Shown: in pieces, positions 34,476 through 43,331 of the stretch | Numbering within the stretch: position 1 is the first letter of the stretch | How the letters are laid out: each line of letters opens with the position of its first letter | From: Amycolatopsis suaedae | GTDB lineage: Bacteria > Actinomycetota > Actinomycetes > Mycobacteriales > Pseudonocardiaceae | NCBI RefSeq assembly: GCF_004214935.1 | Contig: NZ_SFCC01000018.1 | Span: 1-64,000, forward strand | Length of the DNA: 64,000 nt | Direction: 5' to 3' | The notes under the pieces: model-generated | The model's database searches: none | What the model saw: only the letters and a program-made list of their open reading frames with translations | What the model was told of the DNA's origin: nothing | Translations under genes and position numbers: made by a program

Positions 34476-37400
34476 GTGCTTCGGCGGCCCACGTGACCGG
34501 CCACGCCGGCGCGCGACGGGGTGCCCAGCTTGTCCAGCACCCTGGCGACGTGGGCCTGCACCGTGCGTCGCGGCAGCACCAGCTCACCGGCGATGTCCGG
34601 ATTGGAGTGCCCGCCCGCCACCAGCGTCGCGATCCGCACCTCCAGCGGGGTGAGCGCCGCCCAGCCCTCCCCCTCGGCGTGCCGGACCCGGCCGCCCCAG
34701 CGGGACTGGACGCGCTCGACGTCCCACCGCGCGGTGAGGTCGGCGAAGATCTGCGCGGCCGTCGCGAACGCCGCGCCGGACAACGCGGTCCGGCCGTTGC
34801 CGCTGAGCAGCCCGCCCGCGTCCTCGGCGGCCAGCGCGAACTCCAGGCGACGGCCGGCGCGGCGGAAGTGCCGGGCGGCCCGCAGGACCGGCACCGGGTC
34901 ACCGTCGATCAGCCCACGGCACCACAGCGTCGCCGCCCACGCCCGCGCGGGCGTGACCTCCTTGGCCGCCTCCTCCTCGCACACCACAAGCGCCCGGACA
35001 GCCGAGGACGGATCACCGGCGGCCATCGCCAGCCGGACGTAGCCGGGCAGCCACTGGTGCCGCAGCATCATCTGCGCGTAGGTCGGATCGAGCACGGGTT
35101 CCAGCAGGCGCAACGCCTCCAGCAGGTCGCCCCGTTGCTCGGCCACCAGCGACTGGGCGGCCAGCAGGAAGTCCAGGCTCTCCCGCTCCGACGTGCTCGC
35201 CGCGCCGTAGTCCTCGGCACGTTCCAGGTGCGCGGCCGCCTGCCCGGTTTCCCCCCGGCGCGCGGCGATCAGCGCGGCGACACCGTGCAGCAGCAGTGCC
35301 GCCGGACCGGGCTCACGCAGCCCGTTCAGGGTGATCACCGACGTCTCCTCGGTGACGGTGTCCAGCTCGGCCAGCGCCTGGTCCCACCGGCCGGTCCAGT
35401 AGTGGTGGACGGCGGCGGAGACCTGCAGTCCCGACGGCAGGTCGTGGGCGGCGGCGACGGCTCTCGCGCACTGCAGCGACTCCTCGGCCTCGTCGAGACG
35501 GTCCAGGTTCTGCAGCGTGAACATCCGGTTGTCCAGCAGGTCGACCCGCAGGCCGGCCAGTTCGGCGGAGTCCCGCGTGCGCGCCAGCGCGTTGTCGACG
35601 GCCGCCAGGGCTTCCTCGTGCCTGCGGTGCACCGAGTGCACGAGCCACAGCGACTGCCACGCGTGCGCGGACAGGTAGTCGTCGTCGCCCGCCAGCCGCA
35701 GTGCTTCCGTCGCCTGCCGCCGCATGCCGTCGAGATCGTCGAGACCACCCCTGCGGAAGTTGGCCAGCAGGTGCCGGTCGCGCACCCGCCACAGGTCAGG
35801 GACGTCCGGGTCGTCCTGCGCCGCGGTGATGACGGCGATGGCCTCGCCCGCCCGGCCGCGCCGGTACAGGCTCGCGGCCAGCACGTGCCGGGTCTCGGCG
35901 ACGTGGTCGGGTTCGGTCGCGCGCTCCAGTGCCGCCCTGGCGGCCTCGACCGGCAGGCGGTCCAGCCGGAACAGCAACCTGACGTGGGCCAGTTCCAGCC
36001 GCTCCCGCCGCGGATCGTCCTGGCCGCACACCCGCAGCGCCCGCTCCAGCAGGTCCAGCGCGACCGCCGGGGCGCGGTTGGCCAGCGGGTCGTGCCACCG
36101 GGTCAGCCAGGTGACCAGCCAGTCGTCAGCGTCCCCGGACGCGGCGGCGAACTGCTCGGCGACCCGGAGCACCGGGGCGCCCGCATCGGCCAGCCGCCGC
36201 GCGGTCAGCCGGTGCAGTGCCGGCCGCTGATCCTCCGGGATGCTCTCGTACAGCGCCTGCCGCAGTGCCGGGTGGCGGAACGCGGGCTCGTCCGGGCCGT
36301 CCGCGATCACCCCGGCGGCCACGGCCTGCTCGAAGACCGGCACCAGTTCGGCCACGCCGAGCCCGGTGACGGCGGCGACGTCCCGCACGCCGAAGCCGAC
36401 GCCGAGCAGCGCGGCCCGCCGCAGGACGTCCAGCGTCCGCTCGGGGAGCCCGGCCAGCCTGCGCCGCACGGCAGCCAGCACCGACGGCGGCGGGTCGAAC
36501 TCCACCGACTCCGGCAGGTCGACGACGGCGCCGCGGCGGACCAGGCCGTGGGACCGGACCAGGCTGGCCACCATCTCGGCGACGAACAGCGGACTGCCGT
36601 CGGCCCGGGCGACCAGCCCGGCGAGCCTGCGCCCGGGTGCGCCACCGGCCGCCAGCCGAACCAGGTCCGCGACCTCGGACTCCGGCAGCGGGCCCAGCAG
36701 CACCACCTCGCCGTCGTGGTCGTCGACGCCCCGCCGCAGGCGCGCGTGCCGGTCGTCGCCGGGCAGCGGGCGGGTGGCCGCGACCAGCAGCAGCGGAAGC
36801 TGCCTCGCCGCGGCACACAGCCTGCGCCACAGTTCCAGGCTCGCCTCGTCCGCATGGTGCAGGTCGTCGGTGACCACGACGAGCGGACCCCGCTGGCACT
36901 GCCGGTCGACCAGCGCGAGCAGCCGGTCGGCGACCGTCGCGGGATCGGCGCCGGTGTCGAGGGCGAAGCAGTCGAGGAACACCTGCAGCGGGAACCCGCG
37001 CCTGCGCTCGTCGGCGACGCCCCAGGCGATCTGGCAGCCGCGGTGGCCGGCGTCGGCGAACGCCTCGATCAGCAGTTCGGACTTGCCGATGCCCGGTTCA
37101 CCCTCGATCCACACGGCCCGTCCCCTGCCGGCGGCCACCTCGCCGACGACCTCCCGCAGGCGGTCGACCTGGGCGGCTCTGCCGACGAACGCCCGGCCAG
37201 GCCTGCCGAGGGCGTTGGCCACCGAGCCGGGCAGGACGGACAGCGGGGCTTCGGTGTCCGCGGGACGCCCGTCCAGTGCCGGGTCCCGCGCGACGACGCG
37301 TTCCCGCAGCCGGCGCAGGCGTGGCCCGGGCCGCACGCCGAGCTCACGGTCGAGGGTGCGCCGCACGTCGGCGAACACCTCCAGCGCGTCGGCCTGCCTG

Positions 37401-38038
37401 CCCGCCCGGTACAGCGCGAGCATCAGCGGCTCGCGGAGTTGTTCGCGCAGCGGGTACTCGCGGACCAGGCCGGTCAGCTCGGCGACGACCTCCGCGTGCC
37501 CGCCGCCCGCCAGCACGGCGGCGGCCCAGTTCTCCACCGCGGTCAGCCGCAGTTCGGTGAGCCGGGTGCGGTTGCCCTCGGCGAACGAACCCGCGACACC
37601 CGCGAGCGGCTCGCCCCGCCACAGGTCGAGTGCGGCACGCAGGGTCGCGGCGGCCTCGCGGTGGTCACCGGCCTCGTGCCTGCCGCGCCCGCGTTCGCAA
37701 GCGCGTTCGAACACCGCCACGTCGAGCGCGTCCTCGTCCAGCCGCAGCACGTACCCGGCCGGGGTGGTCGCCAGCGGTGAGTCGGCGCCGCGCCTGCGCC
37801 CCGGATCCAGTGCACGGCGCAGCCCCGAGACGTAGGTGTGCAGGGTGGCAGCGGCGCCGCGGGGCGGGGTGTCCTCCCACAGCGCGGCGACCAGCTCGTC
37901 GTGCGGCACCGGACGGCCGGGGCGCAGCGCCAGCACGGTGAACAGCCCGGTCGGCCGGGGCGAGCCGAGGCTGACCGGCTGGTCACCCCGCCAGACCCGC
38001 GGCGGTCCGAGCAGCTCGACCCGCAGGGCGTCAGGCAC
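34472..38038 (-). CDS. SARP-ATPase-LuxR fusion regulator
   Basis: An 1188-residue protein. A SARP module (winged-helix DNA-binding domain at about 1-95, BTAD helical domain at about 95-240) is followed by an AAA-type ATPase with intact Walker A GEPGIGKSE, TPR-like repeats, and a C-terminal LuxR helix-turn-helix (LEVRIATLVAGGHSNPDIAG, VQAHVARVLDKLGTP). It therefore carries two different DNA-binding domains, joining PimR-type and LAL-type designs. GTG 38038 has GGGGAGG 6 nt upstream and overlaps the stop of the preceding SARP gene by 8 nt. The last codons are S-T-stop within a family C repeat. Confidence 0.88.
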   Translation of the reverse strand: MPDALRVELLGPPRVWRGDQPVSLGSPRPTGLFTVLALRPGRPVPHDELVAALWEDTPPRGAAATLHTYVSGLRRALDPGRRRGADSPLATTPAGYVLRLDEDALDVAVFERACERGRGRHEAGDHREAAATLRAALDLWRGEPLAGVAGSFAEGNRTRLTELRLTAVENWAAAVLAGGGHAEVVAELTGLVREYPLREQLREPLMLALYRAGRQADALEVFADVRRTLDRELGVRPGPRLRRLRERVVARDPALDGRPADTEAPLSVLPGSVANALGRPGRAFVGRAAQVDRLREVVGEVAAGRGRAVWIEGEPGIGKSELLIEAFADAGHRGCQIAWGVADERRRGFPLQVFLDCFALDTGADPATVADRLLALVDRQCQRGPLVVVTDDLHHADEASLELWRRLCAAARQLPLLLVAATRPLPGDDRHARLRRGVDDHDGEVVLLGPLPESEVADLVRLAAGGAPGRRLAGLVARADGSPLFVAEMVASLVRSHGLVRRGAVVDLPESVEFDPPPSVLAAVRRRLAGLPERTLDVLRRAALLGVGFGVRDVAAVTGLGVAELVPVFEQAVAAGVIADGPDEPAFRHPALRQALYESIPEDQRPALHRLTARRLADAGAPVLRVAEQFAAASGDADDWLVTWLTRWHDPLANRAPAVALDLLERALRVCGQDDPRRERLELAHVRLLFRLDRLPVEAARAALERATEPDHVAETRHVLAASLYRRGRAGEAIAVITAAQDDPDVPDLWRVRDRHLLANFRRGGLDDLDGMRRQATEALRLAGDDDYLSAHAWQSLWLVHSVHRRHEEALAAVDNALARTRDSAELAGLRVDLLDNRMFTLQNLDRLDEAEESLQCARAVAAAHDLPSGLQVSAAVHHYWTGRWDQALAELDTVTEETSVITLNGLREPGPAALLLHGVAALIAARRGETGQAAAHLERAEDYGAASTSERESLDFLLAAQSLVAEQRGDLLEALRLLEPVLDPTYAQMMLRHQWLPGYVRLAMAAGDPSSAVRALVVCEEEAAKEVTPARAWAATLWCRGLIDGDPVPVLRAARHFRRAGRRLEFALAAEDAGGLLSGNGRTALSGAAFATAAQIFADLTARWDVERVQSRWGGRVRHAEGEGWAALTPLEVRIATLVAGGHSNPDIAGELVLPRRTVQAHVARVLDKLGTPSRAGVAGHVGRRST

Positions 38039-40343
38039 CGGCGGCCTCCCCGTACGGCGCGAGCCGTCGCGTGGCACGGCGGACGTCCCAGGCCGCGCCC
38101 AGCCGGGTGTACCGGTCGAGCGCCGCGTGCAGTGCCGCGCGGGCCTGTGCCCGCAGGCCGCGTGCGGCCAGCAGCTCGGCGGCGTCCTCCCTGGCGAACG
38201 CCTCCTCCAGCCGGTGCCCGAATCCGGCGTGGGCTTCCGCCGCGGCCAGCACGGTTCCCGGGTCGCCGTCGGCGAGGCCCCTGCAGTGCAGTGCGACGGG
38301 CGTGTGCCCGCTGCTCTCGGCGACGCCGAGTGCCCGGCTCACCAGCTCCGGCCTGCCGCCCGCCCGCGCCAGCCGCACCAGCATGGGCAGCCAGTGGTGG
38401 GCCGACGCGCCCAGCGGGCGCTGCTCGATCAGCAACGCCAGCACGTCGGCAGCCTCCTGCGGGCGGCCCGCCTGCTCGGCGAGCTGCGCGGTGGCCGCCA
38501 GCAGCAGGTCGTCGGTGTCGGCGGGCCCCGGTGTCTCGGTGGCCGACCGCAGCTGCTCGCGGGCCTCCTCCGGCCTGCCCTGGTGGCCGCGGACCAGCGC
38601 GGTGAGCGCCCGCACGGCACCGGCCGGCAGCCCGGCCCAGTCGCCACTCCAGTAGTCCCGCAGCGCGTCGCTGAGCCCGTGCCCGGCGCCGCCGCCCGCT
38701 TCACCGTCCAAACCGGACTCCACTTCGGACAGTGCGGAACGCAGCCGGAGCCGGACGTCCGCGTCGAGCAGGCCGTCGGCCAGCACGTCCCGCAGCAGGC
38801 GGACGGCCAGCGCCGGGCTGGCGGCGAGCACGTCGTCGAGGTTGTCCTGCAGCCACCGCGACACCCAGCGGTCGACCTCACGTGCGGCGGCGAGCTGCCC
38901 GGCCACCCTGACCACCGGTGCCCCGGACTCGGCCAGCGCCTGCGCGAGCTGGCGGTGCGACGGTCCACGCAACGCGGCCGGGGTCCGCTCGTAGCAGGCC
39001 TGGTAGACGACGGGGTGCCGGAACGCGACCTGCCCGCCGCGTTCGATGATCACCCCGGCGAGCCGGGCGTGGTCGACGTGCCCGCGCAGCACGGCCGGTT
39101 CCAGCCCGGTGGCGGCGAGCAGCTCGTCGAACCCGAACTCCTGGCCGAGCAACGCCCCGCGGGCCAGGGTGTCCCTGGCCGCCGCCGGGAGGAAGTCCAG
39201 CTCGCCCGCGATCCGCCGGGCCGGTGCGGGTACCGCGACCGGGACGTCGTCGCTGAGCCTGGCCTCGCCACCGCATACGGTGACCCAGCCGCGCTCGGCC
39301 GCCTCGCGCAGGATCCGGTCGACGTAACGCGGGTTGCCGCCGCCGTGGTCGATCAGCAGCTGCAGCCGGTAGTCCGGCTCGGCACCGAACCGGTCGACGG
39401 CGAGCCGCGCCGACTCCGCGCCGGACAGCGGCCCGAGCTGGAGCTGCTCCGCGCCGTCTGCGGGCCAGGGCGACCGCGCGGCACCGAGGGCCAGGACTCC
39501 GGCGTCCCCGCCGGCCAGCCGCCGCCAGCGGTCCAGGGTCCGCTCCCCCGCCCGCTGCAGGTCGTCGGCGATCACCAGGACCGGGCCGTCCGGCGCGGCC
39601 ACCGCGTCGATCGTCGTCACCCGCACACCGCGGTCCCGTGCCATCGCCGCGGCCTCGGCGAGCAGGCTGGACTTGCCGCTGCCGGGTTCGCCGGTGACCA
39701 CGACCGCGCCGCCCTCGCCCTGTTCCAGCCGGGTGAGCCGGTGCCGCAGCCCGGCCAGTTCCGCCCGGCGGCCTGCCAGTGGCCGCCTGCGCGGGGCGCG
39801 GATCCGTGCGGTGGCCCGCAACCGGTCCCGGCGTTCGAGGCAGAGCCGCCGCAGCTCGGCCAGCCGGGCCCGCTGCGCCTCGGCGAACGGGCCGGGCAGG
39901 CCGTCCAGCGGCTCGCCCCGCCACAGCGACAGTGCCGCGTCCAGCAGGCCGGCCGCCTGCTCGGGCGGGGCCTGCTCGGCACGCTGACGCAGGCTGTCGA
40001 ACAGCCACAGGTCGACGGCGTCGCCCGGCAGCCGCAGCGTGTAGCCGGCGCCGGTGGAGGCCAGGATGTCCCTGCCGGTCCGGCCGGGCACGGCGGCGAA
40101 CGCGCGGCGCAGCGACGAGACGTAGGTGTGGACGCTGCCGGTGGCGCTGACCGGCGGCTCGTCGCCCCACAGCGCGTCGATCAGCTCGTCCCGGGACACC
40201 ACCTGGTCCCGGGTGGCGGCCAGGATCGCCAGCACCGTGCGCCGGTGTGCCGATCCCAGCGGCAGGTCCCGGCCGCCGACGGCTGCCGTCACCGGACCCA
40301 GCAGGCGGATCCGGAGAACGGGCGCGTCGGTCTCGTCGCTCAG
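38031..40343 (-). CDS. SARP-family regulator with ATPase domain (AfsR-like)
   Basis: About 770 residues: SARP winged helix (RIRLLGPVTAAVGGRDLPLG), BTAD domain, ATPase with intact Walker A GEPGSGKSS and Walker B VLVIADDLQRAG, then helical repeats; no LuxR domain. No ATG, GTG or TTG stands near the beginning of the similarity. The only plausible initiation is CTG at 40343, which overlaps the stop of the DeoR gene as CTGA, so translation probably depends on coupling. The longer open frame upstream is Arg/His-rich shadow sequence. It is the middle gene of the DeoR, SARP, SARP-LuxR operon. Confidence 0.85.
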   Translation of the reverse strand: MSDETDAPVLRIRLLGPVTAAVGGRDLPLGSAHRRTVLAILAATRDQVVSRDELIDALWGDEPPVSATGSVHTYVSSLRRAFAAVPGRTGRDILASTGAGYTLRLPGDAVDLWLFDSLRQRAEQAPPEQAAGLLDAALSLWRGEPLDGLPGPFAEAQRARLAELRRLCLERRDRLRATARIRAPRRRPLAGRRAELAGLRHRLTRLEQGEGGAVVVTGEPGSGKSSLLAEAAAMARDRGVRVTTIDAVAAPDGPVLVIADDLQRAGERTLDRWRRLAGGDAGVLALGAARSPWPADGAEQLQLGPLSGAESARLAVDRFGAEPDYRLQLLIDHGGGNPRYVDRILREAAERGWVTVCGGEARLSDDVPVAVPAPARRIAGELDFLPAAARDTLARGALLGQEFGFDELLAATGLEPAVLRGHVDHARLAGVIIERGGQVAFRHPVVYQACYERTPAALRGPSHRQLAQALAESGAPVVRVAGQLAAAREVDRWVSRWLQDNLDDVLAASPALAVRLLRDVLADGLLDADVRLRLRSALSEVESGLDGEAGGGAGHGLSDALRDYWSGDWAGLPAGAVRALTALVRGHQGRPEEAREQLRSATETPGPADTDDLLLAATAQLAEQAGRPQEAADVLALLIEQRPLGASAHHWLPMLVRLARAGGRPELVSRALGVAESSGHTPVALHCRGLADGDPGTVLAAAEAHAGFGHRLEEAFAREDAAELLAARGLRAQARAALHAALDRYTRLGAAWDVRRATRRLAPYGEAAGA

Positions 40344-41101
40344 GCCAGCACCACCGTCGGTCCCGCGTCGCCGATCTCGGCGGCGACGGTCGTGTCGATG
40401 CCGTCGTCGGTGATGAACGTGTCGATGTCGCGCAGCGTGGCGAACTTGGCGAAGTAGTCGTTGCCGACCTTGGTGTGGTCGGCCAGCAGCACCGTGCGCC
40501 GCGCCGCCGAGACGGCTGCCCGTTTGACCATCGCCTCGGCGAGGTCGGGCGTGGTGAGGCCGCGCTCCAGGGACACCCCGTTCGTCGCCATGAACGCGAC
40601 CTCGACGTAGGTGTCCTGCAGTACCTGCAGTGCCCACGCGTCCACGGAAGCCAGGGTACGGCTGCGCAGCCGCCCGCCCACCAGCATCACCGTCAGGTTG
40701 GGCCGCGAGGACAGGGACAGCGCGATGTTGACCGAATGGGTCACCACGGTCAGGTCGCGGTCGCTGGGCAGCGCGTCGGCCAGGCGCGCGGTGGTGGTCC
40801 CGGCGTCCAGCAGGATCGTGCCCTCGGAGGGCAGCTGGGTCAGCGCGGCCTTGGCGATCCGCTCCTTCTCGGTGTTCATCACCGCCTCCCGCGCGGCGAT
40901 CGCTGGTTCGAAACCCAGCCGCTCCACCGGGATGGCGCCACCGTGCACGCGGCGAACCACTCCGCGCCGCTCCAGCACCGTCAGGTCACGCCGGATGGTC
41001 TCGGTGGTGACCGCGAAACTCGCCGCCAGCGCTCCCACGTCCACCCGCCCCTGTGAGCGCGCGCGATCGAGGATCACCTGCTGACGTTCCTCCGCGTACA
41101 T
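40340..41101 (-). CDS. DeoR-family sugar-responsive regulator
   Basis: A 253-residue repressor-type protein. The N-terminal helix-turn-helix has the DeoR signature (VDVGALAASFAVTTETIRRD, LERRGVVRRVHGGA). The C-terminal domain is the phosphosugar sensor (LLDAGTTTARLADAL, THSVNIALSL, GTNGVS-like ATNGVSLERG). ATG 41101 is chosen over TTG 41104. It is the first gene of the operon with the two SARP regulators, linking their expression to sugar status. It may also control the importer and glucosidase genes that converge on this operon. Confidence 0.9.
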   Translation of the reverse strand: MYAEERQQVILDRARSQGRVDVGALAASFAVTTETIRRDLTVLERRGVVRRVHGGAIPVERLGFEPAIAAREAVMNTEKERIAKAALTQLPSEGTILLDAGTTTARLADALPSDRDLTVVTHSVNIALSLSSRPNLTVMLVGGRLRSRTLASVDAWALQVLQDTYVEVAFMATNGVSLERGLTTPDLAEAMVKRAAVSAARRTVLLADHTKVGNDYFAKFATLRDIDTFITDDGIDTTVAAEIGDAGPTVVLA

Positions 41102-41170
41102 CAACCACCGCCCTGGGGGTCCGCGCCGGGTCTTGTGAGTTTGTGTGGCTTGCGGATGCGATTACAACAG

Positions 41171-41198
41171 ATTCTATGGGTATACGGAACCTTGACAA
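41171..41198 (-). promoter_or_regulatory. Sigma-70-type promoter of the DeoR-SARP operon
   Basis: On the minus strand, TTGTCA (41193-41198) and TAGAAT (41171-41176) are 16 bp apart, 70 bp before the DeoR start. Both hexamers are close to consensus, which is notable in this GC-rich DNA. Confidence 0.55.
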
Positions 41199-41203
41199 CA
41201 TTC

Positions 41204-41968
41204 TCAGCGGCGCAGGGCCGCCAGCTCCGCGGCGATCTCACGGTTGACCGCGTCCTGCTGCCCGGTCAGGTAGAAGTGCCCGCCGGGGAACTCCTCCAGC
41301 CGGTACTCACCGGTGGTGTGCCTGCGCCAGCGCGCGGCCTCGGCCAGCGGCGTACGCGGGTCGGCCGAGCCCACCAGCACGGTGACCGGGCAGGCAACGG
41401 TGACGTCCTCGGCACAGGTGTAGGTCTCGATCGCGCGGTAGTCGCTGCGGATCGCGGGCAGCGTCATCCGCAGGATCTCGTCGTCGCCGAGCCTGGTGAG
41501 GTCGGTTCCGTTGAGCGAGCGCAGTTCGGCGACGATGCCGTCGTCGTCGCGCTGGTGGACGTTCTCGCGCAGCGGCGAGGACGGCCCGCGCCTGCCCGAG
41601 GCGATGAGCCGCACCGCGTCCCCGGTGCCGTCCCGTTCCATCCTGCGGACGACCTCGAACCCGATCACCGCACCCATGCTGTGACCGAAGAGGACGGTCG
41701 GCAGGGCGGGCTCGGGCGCCAGCACCGCGTGCACGAGGTCGGCGTACTCCTCGATCGACGCCGGACACGGCTCGTGGCGCCGGTCCTGCCTGCCCGGATA
41801 CTGCAGCACCACGACGTCCGCGGCACCGCTGTGGGCGAGCGCGACCGGGTAGTAGAAGCTGGCCGAGCCGCCGGCATGCGGCAGGCAGACCAGCCGGACC
41901 GGCGCGTCGCCGGTGGGCCGGTACCGGCGAATCCACTTGTCCGCCTGGATGTCCCGCACGGTGGTCAC
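41204..41968 (-). CDS. Type II thioesterase (copy 2)
   Basis: A 254-residue TEII-family hydrolase: Ser97 in LFGHSMGAV, Asp in VLVGSADPR, His in FPGGHFYL. It is a close paralogue of the one at 12437-13186 (shared LPHAGGSASF, YPGRQDRRHEPC, LPAIRSDYRAIE). GTG 41968 follows GAGGAGTTGTC, the same leader as the ccr gene. It stands alone on the minus strand behind an operator-like box, at what looks like the right-hand edge of the biosynthetic region. Two editing thioesterases suggest two assembly lines or a duplicated function. Confidence 0.92.
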   Translation of the reverse strand: MTTVRDIQADKWIRRYRPTGDAPVRLVCLPHAGGSASFYYPVALAHSGAADVVVLQYPGRQDRRHEPCPASIEEYADLVHAVLAPEPALPTVLFGHSMGAVIGFEVVRRMERDGTGDAVRLIASGRRGPSSPLRENVHQRDDDGIVAELRSLNGTDLTRLGDDEILRMTLPAIRSDYRAIETYTCAEDVTVACPVTVLVGSADPRTPLAEAARWRRHTTGEYRLEEFPGGHFYLTGQQDAVNREIAAELAALRR

Positions 41969-42023
41969 GACAACTCCTCCTCGGCAGGGCCGGTGGCTGG
42001 GCCCCCAGTAGACCCGGCGCAGT

Positions 42024-42039
42024 CCAGGGAAAACCGCAG
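42024..42039. promoter_or_regulatory. Operator-like box upstream of the second thioesterase
   Basis: CCAGGGAAAACCGCAG lies 55 bp before the thioesterase start and matches 13 of 16 positions of CTVGGGAWWTCCCBAG. It puts this outlying gene under the same possible control as the main sugar and extender genes. Confidence 0.4.
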
Positions 42040-42068
42040 TAGCGGATAGTCCCGTCCAATCCTTGACA

Positions 42069-43331
42069 TCACAGCCGGGCCAGCTTGCGTTGCAGCACCG
42101 AGCGTTCCCGCTCGTTGCGGCACAGCTCCAGTGCCCGCTCCAGCTCCGTCCTTGCCTCGTCCGGCCTGCCGAGCCGGGTGAGCAGCTCGCCGCGCACGGT
42201 GGGCAGCAGGTGCGACCCGGCGAACGCCTTGGCGCCGGCCAGGCCGTCCACGATCGGCAGTGCCGCCGCCGGTCCGCTGGCCATGGACACCGCCACCGCC
42301 CGGTTCAGGTCGACCACCGGCGACGGCGTGAGCCGCCCCAGCGCCTCGTAGAGGATCACCACCCGGTCCCAGTCGGTCTCCTCGACCGAGGCGGCGACGG
42401 CATGGCACTCGGCGATCGCGGCCTGCAGGCCGTAGGCGCCCAGTCCCCGCCCGGCGGCTTCCGCCCTGGCCAGTGCCGCCCGGCCGCGGCCGATCGCCGA
42501 CCGGTCCCAGCGACGGCGGTCCTGGTCCTCCAGCAGCACCGGCTCGCCGTCCGGCCCGGTGCGCGCGGGGAAGCGCGCGGCGGTCAGTTCGAGCAGCGCC
42601 AGCAGGCCGTGCGTCTCGGGTTCGTCCGGCATCAGCCGGGACAGCACCCTGGCCAGCCGCGCCGCCTCACCGGCGAGGTCGAAGCGGATCAGCTGGTCAC
42701 CGGAACTGGCCGACGAACCCTCGGTGAAGATCAGGTAGACGACGTTGAGCACCGAGCCGAGCCGTTCGGTCCGCTCCTGCGCCGACGGCGCCTCGAACGG
42801 CACCTTCGCCGCCGCGAGCGTCTTCTTGGCCCTGGTGATCCGGGCCTGGACGGTCGCGGTCGGCACGAGGAACGCGGTGGCGATCTCGTCGCTGGTCAGG
42901 CCGCCGACCACGCGCAGGGTCAGCGCCACCCGCGCCTCCCGCGCCAGCACCGGGTGACAGGAGATGAACATCAGCGCGAGGACGTCGTCGTCGATCTGGT
43001 CGGGGTCCCACAACACGTCGTCCCCCTCCCCCGGCGCGCCGCCCTCGCCCAGGTCGCGGGCGAGGGCGGCGTACCGGTCGTCGAGTGCCGACCGCCGGCG
43101 GAAGCCGTCGATCGCGCGGCGCCTGCCGACGGTGAGCAGCCACCCCGCCGGGTTGCGGGGCACGCCCTCCCTCGGCCAGTTCACGAGTGCCTCGGCCAGT
43201 GCCTCCTGGGCGAGGTCCTCGGCCAGCGCGAAGTCGCCGGTGTAGCGCGCGAGCGCACCGACGATCCGCGCGGACTCGATCCGCCAGACGGCGGCGACGG
43301 CCTCCCGGCCGGTCGGGTCAGCCATGTCCAC
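42069..43331 (-). CDS. ECF sigma factor, ECF42-like
   Basis: A 420-residue sigma factor. Region 2 is at about residues 20-90 (ARYTGDFALAEDLAQEALAE, PAGWLLTVGRRRAIDGFRRR) and region 4 at about 130-190 (ALTLRVVGGLTSDEIATAFL, VQARITRAKKTL). A 200-residue C-terminal helical extension follows, typical of the ECF42 group, which has no anti-sigma factor and is paired with DGPF proteins. The GTG directly follows the stop of the DGPF gene (TGAGTG). ATG 43325 is a possible alternative start. Confidence 0.9.
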   Translation of the reverse strand: MDMADPTGREAVAAVWRIESARIVGALARYTGDFALAEDLAQEALAEALVNWPREGVPRNPAGWLLTVGRRRAIDGFRRRSALDDRYAALARDLGEGGAPGEGDDVLWDPDQIDDDVLALMFISCHPVLAREARVALTLRVVGGLTSDEIATAFLVPTATVQARITRAKKTLAAAKVPFEAPSAQERTERLGSVLNVVYLIFTEGSSASSGDQLIRFDLAGEAARLARVLSRLMPDEPETHGLLALLELTAARFPARTGPDGEPVLLEDQDRRRWDRSAIGRGRAALARAEAAGRGLGAYGLQAAIAECHAVAASVEETDWDRVVILYEALGRLTPSPVVDLNRAVAVSMASGPAAALPIVDGLAGAKAFAGSHLLPTVRGELLTRLGRPDEARTELERALELCRNERERSVLQRKLARL

